19,721 bases of DNA from Candidatus Marinamargulisbacteria bacterium SCGC AG-343-D04 (GCA_003265885.1 QFBQ01000025.1:1-19721), one strand, 5' to 3'. Positions 1 through 7,992 are shown, numbered from the stretch's first letter. Notes: a model not told the origin generated them from the letters alone. Translations and numbers: made by a program.

Positions 1-156
1 CATAAATCGGAAGAAGAGTCCAAGGTTAAATTGGCTCTAGCGTCTTATTATAAAGGATTTACAGCTGTGAAAACGACAGGGGTAGATGATAAAACAGAAA
101 AATATGTGGACGATATCATAGACTATTATGAAGAAATAATGGAAGAAGGCCGCTAA
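1..156 (+). CDS. C-terminal end of an unidentified protein (5' truncated by window edge)
   Basis: Frame 1 is open from the first base and encodes 51 residues ending in TAA at 154-156. The peptide is rich in Glu, Lys, Tyr and Asp (ASYYKGF, then DDIIDYYEEIMEE) and looks helical and acidic, as at the end of a TPR-like or lipoprotein-type domain. I do not recognise a family. Coding character is supported by the long acidic, codon-like composition and by a terminator-like hairpin starting 3 bases after the stop codon. It lies upstream of rpsA in the same direction, separated by 217 bases that look like a transcription-unit boundary. The start and most of the gene lie outside the window. Confidence 0.6.
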   Translation, partial: HKSEEESKVKLALASYYKGFTAVKTTGVDDKTEKYVDDIIDYYEEIMEEGR

Positions 157-373
157 GTAAAAAAATAGGACATTAGCTGTTTTTTTTAAGAAAAAAAGAG
201 AATAAAACCCCAGTAAAAGGATTGCTGATCTTTAACATTTTTAGATTTTCCTGTATCCTAAACCTCAGCATTTTTGATAATGTAATAGAAAATAAAAAAA
301 TGTTTTACTTTTTATTTTAGTGTCAATAATACTTAATTAACAATTTTATTGTATTTTAGAGGAGGTTTATAAG
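157..373 (+). promoter_or_regulatory. rpsA leader: tentative promoter and strong Shine-Dalgarno
   Basis: These 217 bases hold no ORF I believe in. A perfect AGGAGG at 360-365 lies 8 bases before the rpsA ATG and fixes that start. A tentative sigma-70-type promoter is TTTACT (304-309) with a TAATAC or AATAAT -10 around 325-332, near 15-17 bases away; matches are only partial. The region from 188 to 300 is AT-rich with no clear structure. I see no riboswitch or strong stem-loop that would suggest S1 autoregulation, though rpsA autogenous control is known in other bacteria. Confidence 0.35.
159..186 (+). terminator. Possible intrinsic terminator before rpsA
   Basis: Seven A's plus TAG (159-168) can pair with CTG plus seven T's (177-186) around an 8-base loop, and the T tract runs to 187. 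The stem is almost all A-U pairs with one G-C and one U-G, so it is weak, but it sits immediately after the stop codon at 156 as a terminator should. Mirrored at 19536-19563. Confidence 0.4.
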
Positions 374-1822
374 ATGTCGGAAGGAACAAAATTAGGGGAA
401 ACTGTTGAATCATTCCAGGAAAATGTGAATGAAGAAAATGAAACACTTAAAGCAACAAAAATTGGAGAAATATCTGATTTTGAAAAAGAGTTGTTTAAGG
501 ATTCTGAACAAAAGAAGGCTAAAGAAGGCGCAAAAGAGGAAGTAAAAGAAGAGAAGAAAGCTGAAGATGATGCTGGAAGATCAGAATTAGAACGTTTTTT
601 AGATGAAGAGTCATCTGAAATTTTTGAATACGAAGAAAATGATGTTATAAAAGGAACAGTAAGATCTGTTGAAAAGGGCGGGGTTTTAGTTGATTTTAAA
701 TTTAAATCAGATGGGTTTGTGTATAATTCTGAGTTGGGTATAGACGATGAAAATCGTACTGAAAAATTAGAGCCAGGACAAGTTGTAGATTTTTTAATTG
801 AAAAATTAGAGACAAAAGAAGGATACGCGTTATTATCACGAAAGAAAGCTCAAATTGAAGAAACGTGGGATACGTTGATTGAAACATCTAAAGATCGAGG
901 GACGGTATTGGTTTCTGTGAATTCTAAAGTTCAAGGAGGCCTTGTAGCGTCTTATAAATCTATTAAGGGGTTTATTCCGGCATCACAAGTTTTAAAAGAA
1001 AAAGATGATGAATTAGATAGTTTTATTAATCAAGCGATAGAAGTGGCGGTTTTACAAGTCGACAGACGCAGAAAAAAAGTTATTTTTTCTCATAAGGCGA
1101 GTCAGCAAAGTTCTAGACAGGATACACGAAAAATACTAAGTGAGCTTGAAGTTGGTCAAACAAGATCAGGTAAGGTAACGAGTGTTAAGGACTTTGGAGC
1201 ATTTGTAGATTTAGGCGGGATTGAGGGGTTAGTACATATATCTGAGCTATCGTGGGCACGAGTTAATCATCCGTCAGAGTTTGTAGAAGTAGGACAAGAC
1301 GTGAATGTATTTATTTTAGGTGTAGATAAAGAAAATAGGAAAATTTCTTTAGGAATGAAGCAATTGCAACCAGATCCGTGGGTCGAAATAAGCAGCAAAT
1401 ATGAAGTAGGTACAGTTGTCGAAGGTAAAGTGACACGTGTGACAGCGTTTGGTGCCTTTATTCGGTTTGAAGGAAGTTTAGAAGGGTTAATTCATATTTC
1501 TGAACTGTCTCATGAGCATATAGAAAAAGTTGAAGATGTGGTAAAAGTCGGACAAGAAGTAAAGGCTAAAATAATTAAATTAATTTCTGAAGAACAAAAG
1601 ATTGGATTAACATTGAAGAATGTTGAAAGTGAAACAGAGTCTAAAGAAAATGCAGAGACTAAAGCTGCTGTAGAAGAAGAAAAAATAGAAGAGACCGAAG
1701 AAGCCGTATCAGAAGATGTGGCTAAAGACGTAGCAGAAGACGTCGCAGAAGAAAGTAATAAAACTGAAGACATAAAAGAGGAAGAGAGTATTAAGTCTAC
1801 AGAAAATGAAGTCGAGGCTTAA
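374..1822 (+). CDS. rpsA: 30S ribosomal protein S1 (left copy)
   Basis: S1 binds mRNA on the small ribosomal subunit and helps unwind and load it. The 482-residue protein has four S1 (OB-fold) repeats at about residues 88-157, 173-242, 260-329 and 345-415. The last two carry the strongest signatures (KDFGAFVDLGGIEGLVHISELS and AFGAFIRFEGSLEGLIHISELS type). Repeats 1-2 resemble the ribosome-binding repeats of longer S1 proteins; E. coli S1 has six repeats, so this is a short form. An acidic, Lys/Glu-rich N-terminal extension (1-85) and an acidic tail (416-482) with repeated V-A-[ED]-D-V-A-E units flank the OB folds. Start is the ATG 8 bases after AGGAGG. It heads the + strand cluster; the patatin-like gene begins 20 bases after the stop. 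An identical copy is at 17900-19348. Confidence 0.95.
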   Translation: MSEGTKLGETVESFQENVNEENETLKATKIGEISDFEKELFKDSEQKKAKEGAKEEVKEEKKAEDDAGRSELERFLDEESSEIFEYEENDVIKGTVRSVEKGGVLVDFKFKSDGFVYNSELGIDDENRTEKLEPGQVVDFLIEKLETKEGYALLSRKKAQIEETWDTLIETSKDRGTVLVSVNSKVQGGLVASYKSIKGFIPASQVLKEKDDELDSFINQAIEVAVLQVDRRRKKVIFSHKASQQSSRQDTRKILSELEVGQTRSGKVTSVKDFGAFVDLGGIEGLVHISELSWARVNHPSEFVEVGQDVNVFILGVDKENRKISLGMKQLQPDPWVEISSKYEVGTVVEGKVTRVTAFGAFIRFEGSLEGLIHISELSHEHIEKVEDVVKVGQEVKAKIIKLISEEQKIGLTLKNVESETESKENAETKAAVEEEKIEETEEAVSEDVAKDVAEDVAEESNKTEDIKEEESIKSTENEVEA

Positions 1823-1842
1823 TTATCATCTTAGTTAAATAA

Positions 1843-2638
1843 GTGATTTTTTCTTTTTTTAAAAAAAGACCTAAAAAAGTGGGCTTAGTGTTAAGCCGGG
1901 GGGGCTGCTCGAGGTATTGCTCATTTAGGTGTTCTAAAAGGGTTTGAAGAATATGGCTTTGAAATTAGTCATATTTTTGGGTCAAGTGTGGGAGCAATTA
2001 TTGGGGGGTTATATTGCTCAGGGATATCTGTAGACAGTCTTTCTAAACATTTAAAGGACGTATCGATTACTGACTTTATTAAGTTTAAGTTGTCTAGGCA
2101 GGGGATGTTTTCTTCAGAAGCGATTGAGACCTATATAAAAAAGATTATAGGAAAGAAAACTCTCAATGATTGTGAGATTCCGTTAACGATTATCTCGACA
2201 AATATTTTGACAGGAAAAGGAGAGTATTTTCAGAATAGTGATGTATCTATTGCGTTAGCAGCAAGGGCAAGTGCTAGTATTCCTGGAATTTTTTCTCCGA
2301 CCTGTATTAAAAATAAATATTATGTGGATGGGGCTGTATCTGCCCATATGCCGGTTCCAAGAAATCATCATTGTAGTGTTCTTATTGGGTGTAATGCCAT
2401 TCCAGAGACAGAGTTAGATCAGTTGCCACGGTCAGCTTATGCGATCATTGATCGATCGATAGATTGCGCATTACGAGTGAACAGTGAATTAGCAACAAAA
2501 GAGTTAGATTTTGTTTTAAATCCTTTGCATGAATATTTTGGATCTGTTGATTTAAAATCACGGGATAAACTGGTAGAATGTGGGTATAACTGTGTGAAAG
2601 AGAATCGTCGAAAACTGGAGAGATTAATAAATGACTAA
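1843..2638 (+). pseudogene. Patatin-like phospholipase, frameshifted left copy
   Basis: This is the same gene as the intact 264-codon copy at 17085-17879, with one extra C (AAGCC then seven G's, 1895-1904, against AAGC then seven G's in the other copy). Reading from GTG 1843 gives FSFFKKRPKKVGLVLS, then leaves frame just where the oxyanion-hole motif GGAARG should be. The original frame reopens at GTG 1988, giving 216 residues that lack both the oxyanion hole and the nucleophile Ser48 but keep the DGA motif. As written the product would be inactive. Since the other arm is intact and all else is identical, a sequencing or amplification indel next to the G7 tract is the simplest explanation. 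The 3' end overlaps trpB by 8 bases. Confidence 0.8.
1853..1868. repeat. 16-bp perfect palindrome in the start of the patatin-like gene
   Basis: C, seven T's, seven A's, G is a perfect palindrome 10 bases into the coding sequence, encoding Phe-Phe-Lys-Lys. It follows the rpsA stop by 30 bases. As RNA it could form only a weak A-U hairpin; it may simply reflect Phe/Lys codons in AT-rich DNA. It is a slippage-prone tract. Confidence 0.5.
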
Positions 2639-3800
2639 GCCGGACAGAAATGGGTTTTTTGGAGAATTTGGGGGGTCCTTTGTTCCAGATACCTTAATGC
2701 CTGCTTTGCATGAACTAGAGGTATGTTATCAGAAGGTTAAACAAGACCCCTCATTTAAAATGGAGTTAAGTGAGTTATTAGCAGAGTATGTAGGAAGACC
2801 AAGTCCTTTATTTTATGCAAGTAGATTATCGGAAAAATATGGGTATAGCATTTATTTGAAACGTGAGGATCTCAATCATACTGGTGCTCACAAAATAAAT
2901 AATACCTTGGGCCAAATTTTATTGGCTAAGCAGATGGGTAAAAAACGAATTATCGCAGAAACTGGAGCTGGACAGCATGGAGTTGCGACCGCAACCGTTT
3001 GTGCATTGATGGGAATGCCGTGTGACATATACATGGGAGCAGAAGATATCCAAAGACAAGCATTGAATGTTTATAGGATGAAATTGCTTGGAGCTCAGGT
3101 TTTTTCAGTGAATTCGGGTTCCAAAACATTAAAAGATGCAACGACTGAGGCGATTAGAGATTGGATGAAGAATGTAGAGCATACGCATTATATTATTGGA
3201 TCAGCGCTAGGCCCTCATCCATATCCCATGATAGTTCGAGATTTTCAACGTGTGATTGGAAAAGAAGCCAAAAAGCAGATGTTGGAAAAGGAAGGGCGTT
3301 TGCCACATCATGTAATAGCCTGTATTGGAGGCGGATCGAATGCCATAGGGATGTTTTATGAGTTTATCGATGAAAAGGATGTGACATTATTAGGAGTAGA
3401 AGCAGCAGGAGAGGGACTAAACAAAAAGCATGCAGCATCGTTAACAAAAGGAAGACCTGGAGTCTTGCATGGATCCTTGAATAATTTATTGCAAAATAAT
3501 GACGGTCAAATTGAGATAGCTCATTCTATATCAGCGGGGCTAGATTACCCTGGAGTAGGACCAGAGTTAAGTTATTTGAAATCCATAGATCGATTAAAGG
3601 TACAGGCCGTGACAGATAAAGAGGCTTTGTCTGCTTGCTCGATAGTCTCGAAGTGTGAAGGGATTATCCCCGCGTTAGAAACGGCACATGCTTTTGCGGT
3701 TCTTTCTAAAAAGAATCTCTTTAAAAAAGGAGATATCATCGCCTTGTGCGTTTCGGGTAGAGGAGATAAAGATATGGAGACTTTTCGTGAGCATTTATAA
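2631..3800 (+). CDS. trpB: Tryptophan synthase beta chain (left copy)
   Basis: TrpB joins indole and serine to make tryptophan using PLP, in an alpha2-beta2 complex with TrpA. The 389-residue protein has normal family length. Visible landmarks are the N-terminal GFFGEFGGSFVPD, the PLP Schiff-base lysine K88 in REDLNHTGAHKIN, the catalytic glutamate E110 in AETGAGQHG, and the PLP-phosphate loop GGGSN at 233-237. It belongs to the classical TrpB1 type. The start ATG overlaps the patatin-like gene by 8 bases, with GGAG at 2617-2620, 10 bases upstream. trpA overlaps its 3' end by 14 bases, so the two are translated together. No other trp genes are in the window. An identical copy is at 15923-17092. 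Confidence 0.97.
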   Translation: MTKPDRNGFFGEFGGSFVPDTLMPALHELEVCYQKVKQDPSFKMELSELLAEYVGRPSPLFYASRLSEKYGYSIYLKREDLNHTGAHKINNTLGQILLAKQMGKKRIIAETGAGQHGVATATVCALMGMPCDIYMGAEDIQRQALNVYRMKLLGAQVFSVNSGSKTLKDATTEAIRDWMKNVEHTHYIIGSALGPHPYPMIVRDFQRVIGKEAKKQMLEKEGRLPHHVIACIGGGSNAIGMFYEFIDEKDVTLLGVEAAGEGLNKKHAASLTKGRPGVLHGSLNNLLQNNDGQIEIAHSISAGLDYPGVGPELSYLKSIDRLKVQAVTDKEALSACSIVSKCEGIIPALETAHAFAVLSKKNLFKKGDIIALCVSGRGDKDMETFREHL

Positions 3801-4581
3801 TCAAGATATTTCAAACATCTTTAAGAAGAAAAAGGCATTAATAGGGTATATTACATTAGGAGATCCTAGTGTGGAATTGACCTATGAGTATGGATGTACA
3901 CTGATTGAAAACGGAGTAGATATTATAGAAATCGGGATGCCTTTTTCGGATCCTATTGCTGATGGCCCGGTGATTCAAGCGTCTCATCAGCGAGCTTTAT
4001 CGACAAATGAAGATGTGTCACTTAGGCAAGCCTTTAAGCTCATTACAAAACTTAAAAAACGTTTTCCTAAAACCCCGATTGTCATTATGACTGCTATTAA
4101 TTTAGTGATACAGTATTCTGTTGAAAAATGTTTTAAGGATGCAAAAGCTTGTGGGTGTGATGGGTTTATTTTGCCAGATTGTTCCATAGAAATGGCGACT
4201 GACTATACAAAACAAGCAAGAAAAGCACAGATCTCTCTGATTCATTTAATATCACCATTATGTTCATCATCACGATTAAAAAAGATTGTGAATGCATCAG
4301 AAGGGTTTTTATATTTAATTTCATCGACAGGAATTACGGGGGAACGAGATGCTTTTGCGACTAATTTAAGTCATATTATAAAGAGCATTAAAGCGGTAAA
4401 GGATATTCCTGTGGCAGTAGGATTTGGAATCAGTAAGCCAGATCATGTAAGAGATATATATTCATTTGCAGATGGGGCGATTGTAGGGAGCCATTTGATA
4501 CAGGTGATTGCCAAGCATAAAGATAAGAACAAAACATGTGAGGCATTAAAAAAGAGTATAAAGACATTGTTAAAAACATGA
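3787..4581 (+). CDS. trpA: Tryptophan synthase alpha chain (left copy)
   Basis: TrpA cleaves indole-3-glycerol phosphate to indole, which is tunnelled to TrpB. I place the start at GTG 3787-3789: GGAG at 3776-3779 lies 7 bases upstream, and the resulting 264 residues match the family, beginning SIYNQDISNIFKKKKALIGYIT in family-like register. The frame is open further upstream to 3688, but that part overlaps trpB coding sequence and has no homologue. The catalytic acids are visible as E48 (IIEIGMPFSDP) and D59 (IADGP), and the phosphate-binding SSTGITG and VGFGIS loops follow. The gene overlaps trpB by 14 bases and ispD by 4 bases (ATGA), a tight translational chain. An identical copy is at 15142-15936. 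Confidence 0.95.
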   Translation: MSIYNQDISNIFKKKKALIGYITLGDPSVELTYEYGCTLIENGVDIIEIGMPFSDPIADGPVIQASHQRALSTNEDVSLRQAFKLITKLKKRFPKTPIVIMTAINLVIQYSVEKCFKDAKACGCDGFILPDCSIEMATDYTKQARKAQISLIHLISPLCSSSRLKKIVNASEGFLYLISSTGITGERDAFATNLSHIIKSIKAVKDIPVAVGFGISKPDHVRDIYSFADGAIVGSHLIQVIAKHKDKNKTCEALKKSIKTLLKT

Positions 4582-5258
4582 GTTTTAATCTTATTATCCC
4601 TGCGGCAGGTCAGTCTTCTCGAATGAAGCATGATCTACCTAAACAGTTCCACTCTATTCAGTCTCACTCTATTTTATCGAGGACCTTGGCTGCGTTTTCA
4701 GGATTTGATGTAGGTGTTTGCGTGATACCTGCATCCAAGATGTTTAAAGATAGAGTGATAGAAGACATCAAAGGGGCCCCTTTTCCTATAAAAATTGTAG
4801 AGGGAGGAGAAACGAGAGCTGAATCTGTAAGAAATGCTCTGAATGCATGCGAGGTATGGCCCTATACCTTAATTCATGATGCAGCTAGACCGTTTGTGTC
4901 TAAAAAGCTAATTCAGACGGTCTTGGATGCATTGAGGGCCCATGATTGTGTTATTCCCGGAATTCCTGTATCTGATACATTAAAACGAGTTGCGAGTAAT
5001 ACGGTAATCGAAACGATAGATAGAAGTGAATGTGTTGCCGTTCAAACGCCTCAAGGTTTTTCGACAGAGCTATTACGAAGTGCCTATGATCAATCTGAGT
5101 ATATAGACCTTACAGATGAGGCGGGATTGATTGAAAAGATGGGGAAAAAGGTTAGAGTAGTAGATGGAGATGATCTTAATATCAAGATAACCTATCGCAA
5201 AGATTTACAGTGTGCAGAACGGTATTTGGAAATAGCTAAAGAAAGAGAAGAGATTTAA
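4578..5258 (+). CDS. ispD: 2-C-methyl-D-erythritol 4-phosphate cytidylyltransferase (left copy)
   Basis: IspD makes CDP-methylerythritol from MEP and CTP, the third step of the MEP isoprenoid pathway. The 226-residue length is typical. The CTP-binding loop PAAGQSSRM (8-16) includes conserved R15, followed by K22 in LPKQF. GGETRAESVRNAL, HDAARPFV, DTLKRV, VQTPQGF and the C-terminal DDLNIKIT motif are all present and in order. There is no IspF fusion. It starts in an ATGA overlap with trpA and ends the + strand cluster, 9 bases before the convergent infA stop. Grouping with trpBA is not one I know as common. An identical copy is at 14465-15145. Confidence 0.95.
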   Translation: MSFNLIIPAAGQSSRMKHDLPKQFHSIQSHSILSRTLAAFSGFDVGVCVIPASKMFKDRVIEDIKGAPFPIKIVEGGETRAESVRNALNACEVWPYTLIHDAARPFVSKKLIQTVLDALRAHDCVIPGIPVSDTLKRVASNTVIETIDRSECVAVQTPQGFSTELLRSAYDQSEYIDLTDEAGLIEKMGKKVRVVDGDDLNIKITYRKDLQCAERYLEIAKEREEI

Positions 5259-5267
5259 AAAAAGATT

Positions 5268-5519
5268 TTATTTTTCTCGTCTTACAATTCGACCCTTAGT
5301 GAGATCGTAAGGAGAGAGTTCTACGAGTACCTTGTCACCCATAATAATACGAATGCGAAATTTATAAAGTCTACCGGACGTATATGCAATGATTTCCTGA
5401 CCTGTTTCAAGCTGAACTCTAAACTTGGTTTCAGGAAGACATTCGATGACTTCCCCTGCAACAATGAGGGCGTCTTCTTTAACTTTTGGTTGTGCTCTTT
5501 TTTTATTTTTTCTTTTCAT
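5268..5519 (-). CDS. infA: Translation initiation factor IF-1 (left copy)
   Basis: IF-1 occupies the ribosomal A site during initiation. The 83-residue protein is an OB fold ending in the diagnostic stretch GDKVLVELSPYDLTKGRIVRR. It has a basic N-terminal extension of about 12 residues (MKRKNKKRAQPK) before the usual start of the fold; many IF-1 proteins are about 72 residues. It lies 86 bases downstream of rpoN on the same strand but has its own -10-like element, so it may be transcribed both with the mutL-to-rpoN cluster and alone. It converges with ispD. An identical copy is at 14204-14455. Confidence 0.95.
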   Translation of the reverse strand: MKRKNKKRAQPKVKEDALIVAGEVIECLPETKFRVQLETGQEIIAYTSGRLYKFRIRIIMGDKVLVELSPYDLTKGRIVRREK

Positions 5520-5605
5520 AAATAAAATCCAAACCTATTATAAAACGTTTAGCTCAATAATAGTATAGTTAAATACAAAAAAAATCAGATTCTTAAACAT
5601 TTTTT
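5520..5605 (-). promoter_or_regulatory. infA upstream region with TATAAT box
   Basis: A perfect TATAAT on the - strand (ATTATA at 5537-5542 on +) ends 17 bases before the infA ATG. I see no good -35 hexamer 16-18 bases further upstream. ATTGAGCTAAACGTTT lies just upstream and resembles a sequence in the mutL/lpxB intergenic region. No clear Shine-Dalgarno precedes the ATG. Mirrored at 14118-14203. Confidence 0.4.
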
Positions 5606-6961
5606 TTATTGATGCATCAGATCTTGATTGTTAGAAGACTTTCGTCCTTGGAAATAGCTAGAAGATAAACCTGATTCGAGTCTGTATTTGGCGATGGTTC
5701 GACGAGCAATGGAGATACCTTGATGAAGGAGGATGTTTGAAATTTTTTGATCAGAGTATTTTGGGAATTGAAGAAAAATTTGTTCAATGAGTTTTTTAAA
5801 CTGGTGGTTTGTTTTTCCAAAATAATTTCGAGGGCATAAATATTTTAAAGGAAAAATACCAAAAGGAGTTCTGCAGAATTTTGAAGATAAAATTCTGGAG
5901 ATGGTAGAGGGATTCATAGACAGATCGTGTGCAACTTGTTTTTGGAGAAGAGGAATTAAGCAGGGATGCCCATGTTGAAAGAAGAGGTGTTGTTTGTTAC
6001 AAATATAGTGCATAAGCTTTTCAATAGTACGATGTCTATTTTCTAAGTGTTGATATAATTCTTTAGCTTTTTCATGTTTTTCTTTTAAAAAAAGGCGAGT
6101 TTTTTCATCTGTTTTAGAGTCGTTAAGTAGGTGAAGATATTCTTGTGAAATAGCAATTGAAATCCCTTTTTTTTGCTCTAAGTTGGTAATGGTCAAGGTG
6201 TCGTTGATATACTGAATATCAAAAGAAGGGGTGATGTGATGATTGAACTGAGTCTCTGAAAAGGCAGATCCTGGATTAGGATTTAAATTTTCTTTAATGA
6301 ACTGTGCAAGTGATTCTACCCCTTCTTTAGGGATTTTAAGTATCGCGGCTATATGGTCATAGCGTTTGTCGCCGAGATCCTCTAGATGATCTTGGATGAC
6401 CTGTAAGATAATATTTTTTAATTCTTCATTTTCGAAATCATGATGTTCTACTTGAATACAGAGACATTCTTGAAGATTTCTGGAACCGATACCTTCTGGT
6501 TCAAATTGTTGGAGAAGGGAGAGGCATTCAGATAGAGTTGACGTGTTAATTCCAAAATCTTTAAGAATTTTTTTCTTGGTTTGAGAATAATCAATAAAAA
6601 ATCCTTGGGCATTTAAATCGTCAATTAATGCACGAATAATGGACTTTTTTTTATCACTGACATGGATCAGTTTTATTTGTGAAAAGGCGAATTCGTGAAG
6701 AGTTTCTTGATGATTATCTTGAGTGAAATCTGAAATATCTTGAGTGATCAGGGTATCATGACGGTTTTTTTTTGCTGAAGAGGATATACCGATCTGGTCA
6801 TCTCGAACAATTTCTATGAAAACATTATCATGACTTTCTTCTTTGATATGCTCTACAATATCCGAGTAAGAAGAGTTAAAGATTTTAAACATCTGTAATA
6901 GTTTGGGGTTGAGCTGCTGTTTGATAGTTTGCTTTTGATGAAAAGAGTGTTGAAGTTTCAT
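5606..6961 (-). CDS. rpoN: RNA polymerase sigma-54 factor
   Basis: RpoN directs RNA polymerase to -24/-12 promoters and needs AAA+ activators to open DNA. The 451-residue protein is intact here. It has a Gln/Leu-rich N-terminal activator-interacting region (LKLLQMF-type, about 1-50), the core-binding region (about 110-280), a helix-turn-helix-like segment (VAHDLSMNPSTISRILSSKF then TPFGIFPLKYL), and the RpoN box ARRTIAKYRL at 419-428, which recognises the -24 element. A short tail follows. The start overlaps the tsaD stop as ATGA, so it is translationally coupled at the end of the mutL-topA-panC-tsaD cluster. No activator gene is in the window. Codons 184-451 are duplicated at 13311-14117. 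Confidence 0.95.
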   Translation of the reverse strand: MKLQHSFHQKQTIKQQLNPKLLQMFKIFNSSYSDIVEHIKEESHDNVFIEIVRDDQIGISSSAKKNRHDTLITQDISDFTQDNHQETLHEFAFSQIKLIHVSDKKKSIIRALIDDLNAQGFFIDYSQTKKKILKDFGINTSTLSECLSLLQQFEPEGIGSRNLQECLCIQVEHHDFENEELKNIILQVIQDHLEDLGDKRYDHIAAILKIPKEGVESLAQFIKENLNPNPGSAFSETQFNHHITPSFDIQYINDTLTITNLEQKKGISIAISQEYLHLLNDSKTDEKTRLFLKEKHEKAKELYQHLENRHRTIEKLMHYICNKQHLFFQHGHPCLIPLLQKQVAHDLSMNPSTISRILSSKFCRTPFGIFPLKYLCPRNYFGKTNHQFKKLIEQIFLQFPKYSDQKISNILLHQGISIARRTIAKYRLESGLSSSYFQGRKSSNNQDLMHQ

Positions 6962-7950
6962 ACGCTTAAACGAGATTTTGCCACAATATTTTCTAACGAT
7001 AAAGAGTAATAGTTGTCTAAGTGTACGGAAGCTAATCCAATCATTGCGGCATTATCAGTACAAAGTGCTTTGTCTGTTTGTATAAGCGTTATGTTATTTT
7101 TTGGACATTCAGAGCTAAAGGCTGATTGAAGTGCTTGGTTTGCAGTAACTCCTCCAGAAATAATGAGATGAGAGGCCTTTTTGAGTTCACAGGCTTCTAA
7201 TGATTTGAACAGCAAGGTAGTTATAACAGCCTTTTGAAAGCTGGCACAGATATCATCGATATGATCAGCGGGGTGTTCGAGAGAGTCAATGCAGTCTATA
7301 ACGGCTGTTTTTAAACCAGAAAAGCTAAATTCAAGAGGAGTATTTTTCATGGGAATAGGAAAAGAAAATGCTGTGGAATCTCCAGTACGAGCATGTTTTT
7401 CAATAATGGGGCCGCCAGGGTATCCTAGCCCAAGATATCGAGCGACTTTATCAAACACTTCTCCGGCGGCATCATCTCTGGTTTTTCCTATTTTTTCAAA
7501 AGAAGAGGGATTGGACATGAAAATAAGTTCGGTATGTCCACCAGAAACAAGGAGCGCAATGCAGGGATATGAAAGTGTTTGACGGCGATGTTTATGCGCA
7601 AAAATATGACCATGAAGATGATTGACAGGGATAAGAGGAATATCTAATAAAAGCGATAAGGTTTTTGCGACACTAATCCCAACGAGAAGGCATCCTTCCA
7701 AGCCGGGGCCCATGGTTACGGCAATAGAGGAAAGGTCTTGTAAGGTGATAGATGCCTCAGTACAAGCTTTATTGATGACATGATGAATACATTCGGTATG
7801 AAGTCGAGATGCCACTTCGGGTACAACCCCTCCATAGTGTTTGTGAACATTAATTTGAGAAGACACAATATTAGATAGAATAGTAGAGTCCTGAAGAACC
7901 GCCGCAGACGTTTCATCACAAGAAGATTCAATTGCTAGTATATAAGCCAT
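6958..7950 (-). CDS. tsaD: tRNA N6-threonylcarbamoyladenosine transferase subunit TsaD
   Basis: TsaD, with TsaB and TsaE, transfers the threonylcarbamoyl group to A37 of ANN-decoding tRNAs in the cytoplasm. I chose ATG 7948-7950 because the product then begins MAYILAIESSCDETS exactly as the family does, giving 330 residues; an in-frame GTG at 7987-7989 would add 13 unrelated residues. Neither has a clear Shine-Dalgarno. The metal-binding histidines are in HLHGHIFAH, followed by SGGHTELIFM, the nucleotide-binding TRDDAAGEVFDKVARYLGLGYPGGP and GGVTANQAL. The start lies 42 bases after panC, or 3 bases if the GTG is used. The stop overlaps rpoN by 4 bases. tsaB and tsaE are not in the window. Confidence 0.94.
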   Translation of the reverse strand: MAYILAIESSCDETSAAVLQDSTILSNIVSSQINVHKHYGGVVPEVASRLHTECIHHVINKACTEASITLQDLSSIAVTMGPGLEGCLLVGISVAKTLSLLLDIPLIPVNHLHGHIFAHKHRRQTLSYPCIALLVSGGHTELIFMSNPSSFEKIGKTRDDAAGEVFDKVARYLGLGYPGGPIIEKHARTGDSTAFSFPIPMKNTPLEFSFSGLKTAVIDCIDSLEHPADHIDDICASFQKAVITTLLFKSLEACELKKASHLIISGGVTANQALQSAFSSECPKNNITLIQTDKALCTDNAAMIGLASVHLDNYYSLSLENIVAKSRLSV

Positions 7951-7992
7951 TAACTGATTATAAGGAAGATAGTCCTGAGGTGTAAACACTAT

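Larger units (their letters stand above)
1..6412. repeat. Left arm of a 6.4-kb inverted repeat
   Basis: This whole segment is present again as its reverse complement at 13311-19721. Positions pair as x + y = 19722 from base 1 to about 1896 and as x + y = 19723 from 1898 to 6412, so the arms differ by one inserted C at 1896-1897. RpsA, TrpB, TrpA, IspD, IF-1 and the RpoN C-terminal part are identical between arms, and the intergenic stretches I compared by eye match. Homology stops at 6412, inside rpoN. The left arm runs without a break into the rest of rpoN, so it is the arm with native context on its inner side. The arms carry ordinary genes and show no transposase or terminal repeats. Confidence 0.98.

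Noticed and set aside
1510..1773. Antisense Ser/Thr-rich ORF within rpsA
   Set aside because: It is the mirror of the Glu/Lys/Ala-rich acidic tail in another frame, with no ribosome binding site.
3688..3786. N-terminal extension of trpA
   Set aside because: It lies within trpB coding sequence in another frame, has no family match, and GTG 3787 has a well-spaced GGAG.
5245..5285. Bidirectional terminator between ispD and infA
   Set aside because: Only imperfect A/T pairing with a few GA/TC matches is possible, so I could not support a hairpin.
7951..7989. GTG start giving TsaD 13 extra residues
   Set aside because: The family start is at MAYILAIESSCDET, and the extra residues match nothing known. 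It remains possible since it lies 3 bases after panC.
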